From: Oceanospirillum sp964342385
GTDB lineage: Bacteria > Pseudomonadota > Gammaproteobacteria > Pseudomonadales > Halomonadaceae
Assembly: GCA_964342385.1 (NCBI GenBank)
Contig: CAYFGP010000006.1
Coordinates: 1-64,000 of the forward strand
Length of the DNA stretch: 64,000 nucleotides
Direction: 5' to 3'
In this document: piece by piece, positions 54,318-61,656 of the stretch
Numbering within the stretch: position 1 is the first letter of the stretch
Layout: each line of letters begins with the position of its first letter
Position numbers and translations under genes: made by a program
The notes under the pieces: generated by a model
The model's input: the letters and a program-made list of their open reading frames with translations, nothing else
What the model was told of the DNA's origin: nothing
The model's database searches: none

Positions 54318-55167
54318 ACTCCAACACTGGTTCGGTCATGCCGTTATCCGTCGTGAGTTGGACTATGACACCCTGCTGGAAACTATTGTAGATAACGAGC
54401 AACTCAGCGCTGAACACCGCTTAGGTGTCTATGCCGAAGGATATCAACTGCGTCTACTGGAATGTATGCGTGCGGAATACGCTTGTCTGGATGCCCTACT
54501 GAGCCGGGAACTATTTGACCGCTTTGCTCTGAATTACCTGAATGCCCGTCCCTCAACCTCCTATACCCTGTTTGATCTGGGGGGTGAATTTGCTCTGTTT
54601 CTGGCCAATACCCGTCCGCCCGTGCCGGAAGAAGATGAGCAGCAAATAGCTATGAAGATGCCGGAGCAGCTGGCGCAACTGGAACGTTACCGGGTAATGA
54701 GTATTCGAGGAAAAGGCTCAGAACGCAGCGAGATACCACCACTGGATGCCACTATGCTGCTGTTCCAGCCTAACTATCTGTTCAAACGCACAGATACCAG
54801 CTTTGTGATGGAAACCGACTTTGATTTTGCCCCTGTGATTGAAGCAGTTGAAAACGATCAACAACCCGATTTCCCCGAGCAAAAAAGCCAACATCTGCTG
54901 ATCTACCGTCAGGGATATCGCGTCAAACTGATGCCTCTGGAGCCCTGGAAAGCACTGTTCCTACAAAGCTGCGACGGTCACTATCCCTGGCAGGCACAAC
55001 AGCATCTGGTTTCCGAACAACTGCAGCTATCAGGCGGTGATCTGCTATCCCAGCTAATGACCTGGTTACCGCAGATGGTTTCGATGGGGGTATTGGAGCT
55101 GGTTCAGGATAAAGCAGACGACTCTGCGATTAGCGATTACAACATTGATAGCCTTATTACGGCATAG
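54301..55167 (+). CDS. DUF2063 protein (MbnC/BufC-type partner)
   Basis: 288 residues from ATG 54301, inside the 3' end of the DUF692 gene, so translationally coupled. The N-terminal domain matches the DUF2063 family: LQHWFGHAVIRRELDYDTLL, LSAEHRLGVYAEGYQLRLLE and YLNARPSTSYTLFDLGGEFA. Such proteins bind the DUF692 enzyme and its peptide substrate leader. In the C-terminal half, HLLIYRQGYRVKLMPLEPWK is also typical. No catalytic residues are expected. The pairing with DUF692 is the usual two-gene modification module. Confidence 0.9.
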   Translation: MQKLNELQHWFGHAVIRRELDYDTLLETIVDNEQLSAEHRLGVYAEGYQLRLLECMRAEYACLDALLSRELFDRFALNYLNARPSTSYTLFDLGGEFALFLANTRPPVPEEDEQQIAMKMPEQLAQLERYRVMSIRGKGSERSEIPPLDATMLLFQPNYLFKRTDTSFVMETDFDFAPVIEAVENDQQPDFPEQKSQHLLIYRQGYRVKLMPLEPWKALFLQSCDGHYPWQAQQHLVSEQLQLSGGDLLSQLMTWLPQMVSMGVLELVQDKADDSAISDYNIDSLITA

Positions 55168-55248
55168 ATTAACCTATCGCGATCGATATAAGTCCCCCTA
55201 TCACAATGTAAACAAAAGCCAGCCACAGATCAGATAAGCACTAATCAA

Positions 55249-55340
55249 TACACACTTACACAAAAGCGCTTCGATATTTTTTGGCCAACGGCTGAAGAGT
55301 GAAGCCATTTTCTAAAGAGAAACTTTTGTGTGAGTGCTTA
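55249..55340 (-). repeat. interspersed palindromic element, copy E
   Basis: Starts TACACACTTACACAAAAGCG and ends AACTTTTGTGTGAGTGCTTA, with the core GGCCAACGGCTGAAGAGTGA, 92 bases. It lies between the DUF2063 gene and the decarboxylase gene, about 70 bases before the latter. Confidence 0.88.
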
Positions 55341-55409
55341 GTTAATACCTATGTAATACCCGCAAGACTGCATTGATGCAGACAAAAAATCTTAACATGG
55401 AGTAAGACA

Positions 55410-56756
55410 ATGCAAGAGATTCTGAACCTATTACGTGTTGCCAGTGAAAGCCGCCAGGCGGAACTGTCAGAAGCCGATCAAGAGAAGATCCAGCGTATCT
55501 ACCAATGGCAACTGGCCACCTTAGAGCACGCAAAAAATACTAGCGTAGAAGATTTTCAGCCTGCGGTTAAAAGCCTGTATAACTATCTGACCTGTACGGC
55601 ACAAAGCGACAGCACAGCACGCCGCTTTGCCACCAGTATGATTACCGAGATCCCTGAACAGTATCGGGCATTTAACTCACTGACAGATTGGTTCAAGTGT
55701 ATCGATTATGTGATTCAACGTGCGCCGGTATTTGGTGAAGAAACCTTCCCCATGTCGAAACTGTTTGTCTTCTATATGTTCAGCCCGTCCGGTAACAGCT
55801 TATTTATGCTGCAGGAATTCAATAGCTTATTGACTCAGGTACTGCGCACCTGGTGTACATTTTTGGATTCATCAGATTCCAAAAGCGTACTCAACCCTAA
55901 TCAGGCCGTACCTGCCACTGAAGGCTGGTTATCCCCTGCGGCTCAGGAAGAGCTGTGCCTGGAACAAAGTCTGAATTTTCAGAACCACAACAACCCGGAA
56001 ATGCCTTATTGGGGCTTTAGTTCCTATAATGATTTTTTCCATCGTCAACTGGATCTGGAGCAATACCGCCCATTACCAGAGGATGATTCAGATAAAGTAG
56101 TTGTGTCTGCCAACGATGGCACCGTCTATCGTATTAGTCGTGATGTAAAACGCTGCGATGAATTCTGGAACAAGGGCCAGCCATACTCTCTGCTGGATAT
56201 GCTGGGAGGTACCAGTAACAACCCAACGCCAACACCAGAAGAGCTGATAGAGCCTTTTATCGGCGGCGATGTGATGCAATCCTTCTTATCCGGTGCGGAT
56301 TACCACCGCTGGCATGCTCCTATCAGCGGTAAAGTTATCCGGGCTCAGGTGATTGAAGGTATGACCTTCAGTGAGCTGATAAGTGAAGGCCTGGACCTTT
56401 CCGCAGGCACTGACTCCCAAGTTTATCAGGCGATGGTCAACACCCGTGGTTTAGTGATTATTGAGAGTGATCAAGGCCATGGCTTAGTTGCTGTAATCCC
56501 AATCGGAATCACCGAAATCTCATCGATATCGTTGTCCATTACAGAAGGTCAGAGAGTCGAAAAAGGCCAGGAACTGGGTTACTTCAGTTACGGAGGTTCG
56601 ACCTTAGCACTGGTTTTCCAAAAAGATATGGTGGCCTCTTTTACAGCTCAGGAAGCCCCTGAAGATGCCGAATTCCCAGCCTGCAAATGCACAAATAACT
56701 GCTCTGCAGACCAAGGTTGTTTGCGAGTAAGAGGCGAGATTGCGCGTTTGAAATAA
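55410..56756 (+). CDS. PsiD-like pyruvoyl-dependent decarboxylase with Cys-rich tail
   Basis: 448 residues. The N-terminal ~180 residues resemble the PSDC domain that precedes the decarboxylase domain in PsiD (fungal tryptophan decarboxylase); MTEIPEQYRAFNSLTDWFKC lies near residues 70-100. The catalytic region carries DVMQSFLSGADYHRWHAPIS (His motif) and ends YFSYGGSTLALVFQKDM. The GGST replaces the LGST of true phosphatidylserine decarboxylases, as in PsiD, with self-cleavage between Gly and Ser at about 396/397. After this comes PACKCTNNCSADQGCLRVRG, four Cys in 15 residues, outside the normal fold. GGAG precedes the ATG. The substrate is probably an amino acid or modified peptide rather than phosphatidylserine; this is inference. 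Confidence 0.75.
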   Translation: MQEILNLLRVASESRQAELSEADQEKIQRIYQWQLATLEHAKNTSVEDFQPAVKSLYNYLTCTAQSDSTARRFATSMITEIPEQYRAFNSLTDWFKCIDYVIQRAPVFGEETFPMSKLFVFYMFSPSGNSLFMLQEFNSLLTQVLRTWCTFLDSSDSKSVLNPNQAVPATEGWLSPAAQEELCLEQSLNFQNHNNPEMPYWGFSSYNDFFHRQLDLEQYRPLPEDDSDKVVVSANDGTVYRISRDVKRCDEFWNKGQPYSLLDMLGGTSNNPTPTPEELIEPFIGGDVMQSFLSGADYHRWHAPISGKVIRAQVIEGMTFSELISEGLDLSAGTDSQVYQAMVNTRGLVIIESDQGHGLVAVIPIGITEISSISLSITEGQRVEKGQELGYFSYGGSTLALVFQKDMVASFTAQEAPEDAEFPACKCTNNCSADQGCLRVRGEIARLK

Positions 56757-56940
56757 TAGCTGAAACGATATCCTATGCTGCGACAAAGCATAGGGTAAAA
56801 CCAGCCACTGGCTCACAACATATCCGTGGGTCAGTGCTTAACGCCTCAATCTGTTCAATACCACTGGCACTATCCACAAGACCTGCCCATAATAGCGACC
56901 TTCTACAGCTTGATATTGCAACAAAATAAGGACAAATCAG

Positions 56941-57117
56941 ATGGGTGGCGTATCACTAGGACAGTTAATTATCCTGATTATCGTCATCACGATTTTCATC
57001 CTGCCCAAGCTTATGGAGTCCTTCACAAAGCGCTCCCCAATCAACAAGAAACAAACCCATATCATCTTGATTGCAGTCTTAGCGGTTTATTTCATCTTCT
57101 ATATCGTTGGGCTTTAG
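56941..57117 (+). CDS. small two-helix membrane protein
   Basis: 58 residues, with AAGGA 10 bases before the ATG. Two hydrophobic segments, LIILIIVITIFILPKLM (about residues 9-25) and HIILIAVLAVYFIFYIVGL (about 40-58), joined by a basic loop (KRSPINKKQT). It ends directly at the second helix. It is likely a small inner-membrane protein; no family is recognised. It lies 184 bases after the decarboxylase gene in the same direction and could be the last gene of that group. Confidence 0.6.
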   Translation: MGGVSLGQLIILIIVITIFILPKLMESFTKRSPINKKQTHIILIAVLAVYFIFYIVGL

Positions 57118-57182
57118 TGCCTGACATCCTCTATCAGAACAACTCAATTATCGAAATGACTCACAAAATAATGTGGTGGGAA

Positions 57183-57358
57183 AGTTTTGATAGCCTCAAC
57201 GGCTCGGTGGTCTGCAACGTGTGGTTGTTATTCTGATAGTTTGGCATAACAAGGAGTTTTGATAGCCTCAACGGCTCGGTGGTCTGCAACATTCTGATGG
57301 AGTTCATACAGATCAGCTAAAAAGTTTTGATAGCCTCAACGGCTCGGTGGTCTGCAAC
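57183..57358 (+). CRISPR. three-repeat CRISPR-like array
   Basis: A 36-base repeat, starting AGTTTTGATAGCCTCAACGG and ending GGTCTGCAAC, occurs without mismatch at 57183-57218, 57255-57290 and 57323-57358. The spacers are 36 and 32 bases. The repeat has a small internal dyad AGCC-TCAAC-GGCT. GTTTT..CTCAA..CTG.AAC recalls type II repeats but is not diagnostic. No cas gene lies in the window. Both spacers contain ATTCTGAT, which is unusual for independent spacers, so a non-CRISPR repeat is possible. Confidence 0.6.
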
Positions 57359-57887
57359 AGCCCCCTAAATACGACCTTCTAAATCAGCAGGTTACAGCAC
57401 TTTTTTCGTGCCCTCCAGCATTTATGTCAAATTTGCGCATTTCATCTCTGATTATTGTCTTTTTAGACATTAAGAATAAAGAAAGTTGTTACTTTTCAAT
57501 AAGATCGTGCTCTTTTACGACACTATAGAGCCAAAAAACTGATAACCGATTGATTTTAATAAAAATTAATACCGTCAACCAAAAACCAACACAGAGGTTA
57601 ACAGACGGCCCGATTTTCTAAAAAAGAATCCAGTTTTAGTGTTTTTTCCTGTTAGGCATGATTTTGGTGACTTCACACCTGTTTCCAATGCGATCAAATA
57701 TGCGATGACATCAGCTCTTGTTGTAGTCCGTTTATTATGGCCTGTTGAGTGATTTTACACTTCTTCAATTCGTTGTTTTCCCCCGATGTTCTTCTGACGT
57801 TTTACTTTATCTCTCTATGCCAAAACTAAATTCGACATCGCATCTTTCCCCCTCCTAAAAAATCTCACCACATACAAACCGTTGACT

Positions 57888-57904
57888 TTGTATAAAATAT
57901 ACAA
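57888..57904. promoter_or_regulatory. hydroxyproline regulon operator, site 3
   Basis: TTGTATAAAATATACAA is a perfect palindrome and the exact reverse complement of site 1. It lies 87 bases before the deaminase start. Confidence 0.8.
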
Positions 57905-57914
57905 TTATTATGAA

Positions 57915-57931
57915 TTGCATATTTTATACAT
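57915..57931. promoter_or_regulatory. hydroxyproline regulon operator, site 4
   Basis: TTGCATATTTTATACAT differs from site 1 at two positions (C for T in the left arm, T for A at the end). It follows site 3 by ten bases, giving a tandem pair with a centre distance of 27 bases. Confidence 0.65.
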
Positions 57932-57990
57932 GCAACCCTAAGGGCAGGACATCTCCCTCTGCCAACAACAAAATCAAGAGGCTACAAACC

Positions 57991-58905
57991 ATGAATGTAA
58001 ATTGGACAGGCGTTTATCCAGCGGTTACCACTCAGTTCAATGCAGATGAATCGCTGAATCTGGAAGCGACCCAGCGTGTGATTGACAACCAGGTGAATGA
58101 CGGTGTGAACGGCATTATCTGTCTGGGTACAGTAGGTGAGAACTGCTCGCTGTCTGCACAGGAAAAACGTCAGGTGATTAGCGCGGCTAAAGAAGTGATC
58201 AATGGTCGTGTACCTCTGATTGCCGGTACTGCTGAGACCACGACCCGTCAAGCTATCGATTATGTGGCTGACGTACAGCAAATTGGTGCCGACGGCTGTA
58301 TGGTGCTGCCGGGTATGGTGTATCAATCCAATGATCGTGAAGCAGTGACTCACTTCCAGTCCGTTGCCAATGCCAATCCTGATATGCCACTGATGATCTA
58401 CAACAATCCGGTGTCTTACGGTGTCGATGTCAGCCTGGAGATGATGGACGAGCTGGCCAAGTGCGCCAATATTGTCGCGGTAAAAGAATCCACCACCGAT
58501 ACCCGTCGTATCACCGAACTGTATAACCGCTTTGATGACCGCTTTATTGTCTTCTCCGGTGTGGACGATATCGCGCTGGAATCTCTGATGCTGGGTGCCA
58601 CCGGTTGGATCTCCGGTCTGACCAACGCCTTCCCGAAAGAATCCGTCACCATGTACAAGCTGGCTCAACAGGGTCGTTACGCTGAAGCCGTTGAGATCTA
58701 TCGCTGGTTCCTGCCACTGCTGCGTCTGGACACTATCCCTACACTGGTTCAGTGCATCAAGCTGGCCGAGCAGGTATGTGGTCGCGGTTCCGAGGTAGTC
58801 CGTGCTCCCCGTCTGGCACTGACTGGTGAAGAGCGTGCTCAGGTGATTCAGCTGGTTGAGCATGCCATTGCCACTCGCCCTGATCTAAGCCGTTACGACG
58901 TTTAA
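57991..58905 (+). CDS. 1-pyrroline-4-hydroxy-2-carboxylate deaminase (DapA family)
   Basis: 304 residues from ATG 57991 (AAGAGG upstream; a longer frame to 57910 overlaps the operators). The DHDPS/NAL fold is clear: GVYPAVTTQFNADESLNLEA, GIICLGTVGENCSLSAQEKR, MPLMIYNNPVSYGVDV with the Tyr, and the Schiff-base Lys in NIVAVKESTTDTRRI near residue 164. DapA-family proteins in hydroxyproline clusters (LhpC/HypD) convert the cyclic imine to alpha-ketoglutaric semialdehyde, so this supplies the missing step before the dehydrogenase at 40 kb. Both promoters share the same palindrome. Confidence 0.9.
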   Translation: MNVNWTGVYPAVTTQFNADESLNLEATQRVIDNQVNDGVNGIICLGTVGENCSLSAQEKRQVISAAKEVINGRVPLIAGTAETTTRQAIDYVADVQQIGADGCMVLPGMVYQSNDREAVTHFQSVANANPDMPLMIYNNPVSYGVDVSLEMMDELAKCANIVAVKESTTDTRRITELYNRFDDRFIVFSGVDDIALESLMLGATGWISGLTNAFPKESVTMYKLAQQGRYAEAVEIYRWFLPLLRLDTIPTLVQCIKLAEQVCGRGSEVVRAPRLALTGEERAQVIQLVEHAIATRPDLSRYDV

Positions 58906-58939
58906 TACGTTTAGTCCCCTCGTAACACACGGTTTATGC

Positions 58940-58997
58940 GCTCTCTTCAGACGGCTACAGCTGCCCCTGTGTCTGAAGAAAATTATCTGAAGAGAGC
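58940..58997 (+). promoter_or_regulatory. alternative inverted repeats between deaminase and transporter genes
   Basis: GCTCTCTTCAGA (58940-58951) is complementary to TCTGAAGAGAGC (58986-58997), a perfect 12-bp pair. A second TCTGAAGA at 58972-58979 can pair with the same left arm, so two stems compete. This could modulate read-through into the transporter genes. Confidence 0.45.
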
Positions 58998-59180
58998 CTC
59001 TCAAAGCAGCTGAAAATCAAACCAATCAACAAGAACAAGACACGCCACGATAAAGAGCAAAAATAAGGGCAATGCCGAGATAAACAGGCCAATGATATGG
59101 CACGACCCAGGCCTTTAAATGCATCAACTTCTATAAAAACCATATAAATCGCCACAACAACAATAAGTAGGGCAATCGAT

Positions 59181-60275
59181 ATGAGCACCGCACTTAACCA
59201 TTTTGTCAGCTTTCAGAATGTGCAAAAAACCTACGATGGCGACAATCTGGTCGTCAAAAACTTTAATCTGGATATCGCTCAGGGTGAGTTTGTCACCATG
59301 CTTGGCCCCTCGGGTTCAGGTAAAACCACCTGTCTGATGATGCTGGCCGGTTTTGAAACCGCTACCCACGGCGAGATCTTTGTCGATGGCACCCCGGTCA
59401 ATAATCTCGCACCCCATAAGCGGGATATCGGCATGGTGTTTCAGAACTACGCCCTTTTCCCTCATATGACCATCGCGGAGAACCTGGCCTTCCCACTGCA
59501 AGTACGCAAACTGCCTCAGTCCGTTATCGAAGAGAAGGTAAAAAAAGCGCTGGATATGATCGAACTACCGCAAGTGGCAGGCCGCCGTCCCGGCCAGCTA
59601 TCCGGTGGCCAGCAACAGCGTGTCGCCCTGGCACGGGCACTGGTATTTGAACCCAAGTTGGTACTGATGGATGAGCCTCTGGGTGCATTGGATAAACAGC
59701 TGCGCGAACAGATGCAGTATGAGATCAAACACCTACACGAAAAAATCGGTATCACCGTACTCTATGTCACCCACGATCAGACCGAAGCCCTCACCATGTC
59801 GGATCGTATTGCGGTCTTTAATGAAGGTGTCGTACAGCAACTGGCCTCGCCAACTGAGCTGTATGAAAAACCGGCGAATTCCTTTGTTGCCCAGTTTATT
59901 GGCGAAAATAATAAACTGCCGGGCAAGGTGGCTCAGCTGGATAAAGAGCTCTGCGCGGTTAATGTTGGTAGTCAGCAGGTACGTGCTCTGCCGGTGAACA
60001 TCTCCGCTAACGGTGACCACACCACCCTATCGATCCGCCCCGAGCGCATTATGCTCAACCCCTCTGAAAGCCAGTGTGATAACCGCTTTGATGCCGAAAT
60101 TCTGGAGATGATATACCACGGTGATCACCTGCGTACCCGTGTGCAACTGATGGATCGAGACGACTTTATTATCAAGGTGCCCAATGCCTCGGATCATATG
60201 GAGATTCGCACCGGGGATCGCGTTACTGTGGGCTGGCAGAGTCAGGATTGTCGGGCACTGGACGCTATCGCGTAG
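59181..60275 (+). CDS. ABC transporter ATP-binding protein (PotA-type)
   Basis: 364 residues. Walker A GPSGSGKTTCLMMLAGFE near residue 41, Q-loop FQNYALFPHMT, signature LSGGQQQRVALARAL, Walker B LVLMDEPLGALDKQL, and a C-terminal TOBE domain (LSIRPERIMLNPSE). Polyamine/opine subfamily. It energises the importer formed with the two permeases that follow (11 and 5 bases apart) and probably with the binding protein at 45.1 kb. The likely cargo is hydroxyproline, by context only. Confidence 0.93.
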   Translation: MSTALNHFVSFQNVQKTYDGDNLVVKNFNLDIAQGEFVTMLGPSGSGKTTCLMMLAGFETATHGEIFVDGTPVNNLAPHKRDIGMVFQNYALFPHMTIAENLAFPLQVRKLPQSVIEEKVKKALDMIELPQVAGRRPGQLSGGQQQRVALARALVFEPKLVLMDEPLGALDKQLREQMQYEIKHLHEKIGITVLYVTHDQTEALTMSDRIAVFNEGVVQQLASPTELYEKPANSFVAQFIGENNKLPGKVAQLDKELCAVNVGSQQVRALPVNISANGDHTTLSIRPERIMLNPSESQCDNRFDAEILEMIYHGDHLRTRVQLMDRDDFIIKVPNASDHMEIRTGDRVTVGWQSQDCRALDAIA

Positions 60276-60286
60276 GAGGACTGACC

Positions 60287-61651
60287 ATGACACAAAACAC
60301 CTCCAATGTGGCTCTAGTGGGTCCTGCTGCTATCGCTGAAAACCATATTAACAGTGGCTCAAATGACTCCAGCCCAGATAGTCAAAAGGCTCCTGAGCAG
60401 AGGATCCGCCAACAAAGCCTAAAACAACAACTGCAAAAGGCAGAGCGCCGTAACCGTATTCGAGCCTTTCTATTAGTCGTACCACTGCTGCTATTTATCG
60501 GTATTACCTTTGTGCTGCCCATCAGCAATATGCTTTATCGCAGTATCGATAACCCGCTAATTTCTGAGAAACTGCCGCAAACCGTTAGCGCTCTGGAAGA
60601 GTGGCAGTTTGACGGTCTACCGCCAGAAAGTGCTTATCAGGCGCTGGCCCTGGAACTGGTCACCCTACATAACAATAAGGACCTGGCCAAGGTTGCCAGC
60701 CGACTTAATATTGAACAATCCGGTATGCGCAGCCTGATGACCCGCTCAGGCCGTAAGCTCAATAAGGCATTTAACTCAGGCACTGAGATTGCCAGCTATC
60801 CAGCCATTGAGGTGAAAGCTGCAGTCATCAAAGCAGATAAACGCTGGGGGCAGCAGAAATACTGGGCCAGTATCAAAAATCTGAGTGGTCGCTTCACCCT
60901 GAGCTACTATCTGGCTGCGCTTGATCTCAGATACGATGAAAACGGTGATATCGTTTCCCAGCCGGAAAACCGTCAGATCTATGTCCCTCTGCTGCTGAAA
61001 ACCCTGGGTATGTCCCTGCTGATCACTGTCGTATGCCTGGTTCTGGGTTATCCCGTGGCTTATCTGCTGGCGACGCTGCCGGATCGTCACTCCAATCTGC
61101 TGATGATTATGGTGCTGCTTCCGTTCTGGACCTCGCTGCTAGTCCGCACCACCTCATGGATCGTATTGCTGCAAACGGAAGGTGTAGTGAATGATGTGCT
61201 GATCGCTTCGGGCCTGATCTCGGAAAGAATCCAGATGGTGCACAATATGTTTGGCACCGTGGTTGCCATGAGTCATATTCTGCTGCCGTTTATGATTCTG
61301 CCACTGTATAGCGTGATGAAAAGTATCTCGCCCAGCTATATGCGTGCCGCCCGCTCACTGGGTGCGACGCCTGCCCATGCCTTTATCAAGGTTTATATGC
61401 CACAGACCCTACCGGGTATCGGAGCCGGAGCCCTGCTGACCTTTATTTTGTCCATCGGCTTCTATATCACTCCGGCATTGGTGGGTGGTCGCAGTGGTCA
61501 AATGATCTCCAACTTTATCGCTTATCACATGCAAACCTCTTTGAACTGGGGCATGGCCGCAGCCCTGGGTGGCATTCTGTTAGCCGTCGTACTGCTGCTG
61601 TATGTACTGTATAACCGCCTGGCCGGCATTAACACTCTGACTGCGAGGTAA
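60287..61651 (+). CDS. ABC transporter permease (PotB-type) with enlarged periplasmic loop
   Basis: 454 residues from ATG 60287 (AGGAGGA six bases upstream). A hydrophilic N terminus of about 55 residues with a Lys/Gln/Arg-rich helix precedes the first membrane helix (FLLVVPLLLFIGITFVLPIS, about 60-80). About 150 residues then face the periplasm before the second helix near 232, much longer than in PotB. The remaining five helices contain the coupling motif YMRAARSLGATPAHAFIKVY (EAA loop). The extended loop may contact the binding protein. Confidence 0.9.
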   Translation: MTQNTSNVALVGPAAIAENHINSGSNDSSPDSQKAPEQRIRQQSLKQQLQKAERRNRIRAFLLVVPLLLFIGITFVLPISNMLYRSIDNPLISEKLPQTVSALEEWQFDGLPPESAYQALALELVTLHNNKDLAKVASRLNIEQSGMRSLMTRSGRKLNKAFNSGTEIASYPAIEVKAAVIKADKRWGQQKYWASIKNLSGRFTLSYYLAALDLRYDENGDIVSQPENRQIYVPLLLKTLGMSLLITVVCLVLGYPVAYLLATLPDRHSNLLMIMVLLPFWTSLLVRTTSWIVLLQTEGVVNDVLIASGLISERIQMVHNMFGTVVAMSHILLPFMILPLYSVMKSISPSYMRAARSLGATPAHAFIKVYMPQTLPGIGAGALLTFILSIGFYITPALVGGRSGQMISNFIAYHMQTSLNWGMAAALGGILLAVVLLLYVLYNRLAGINTLTAR

Positions 61652-61656
61652 GCCCG

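Larger units (their letters stand above)
57118..57990. other. intergenic region with CRISPR-like array and two operator sites
   Basis: About 870 bases: the three-repeat array (57183-57358), then roughly 530 AT-rich bases with no gene, then operator sites 3 and 4 just before the deaminase gene. No cas gene, no leader-like AT stretch beyond the general composition, and no tracrRNA can be named; CTATCAGAAC (57132-57141) is a weak match to part of the repeat complement. Confidence 0.45.

Noticed and set aside
56826..57236. 136-codon plus-strand frame that covers the small membrane protein and enters the first CRISPR-like repeat
   Set aside because: The overlapping 58-codon frame at 56941 has a good ribosome site and two clean membrane helices; the longer frame is out of phase with it and has no start signal.
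58955..59188. 77-codon hydrophobic frame on the minus strand between the deaminase and ATPase genes
   Set aside because: It overlaps the ATPase start, opposes the operon direction and has no ribosome site; hydrophobicity follows from the AT-rich complement. Kept only as a remote possibility.
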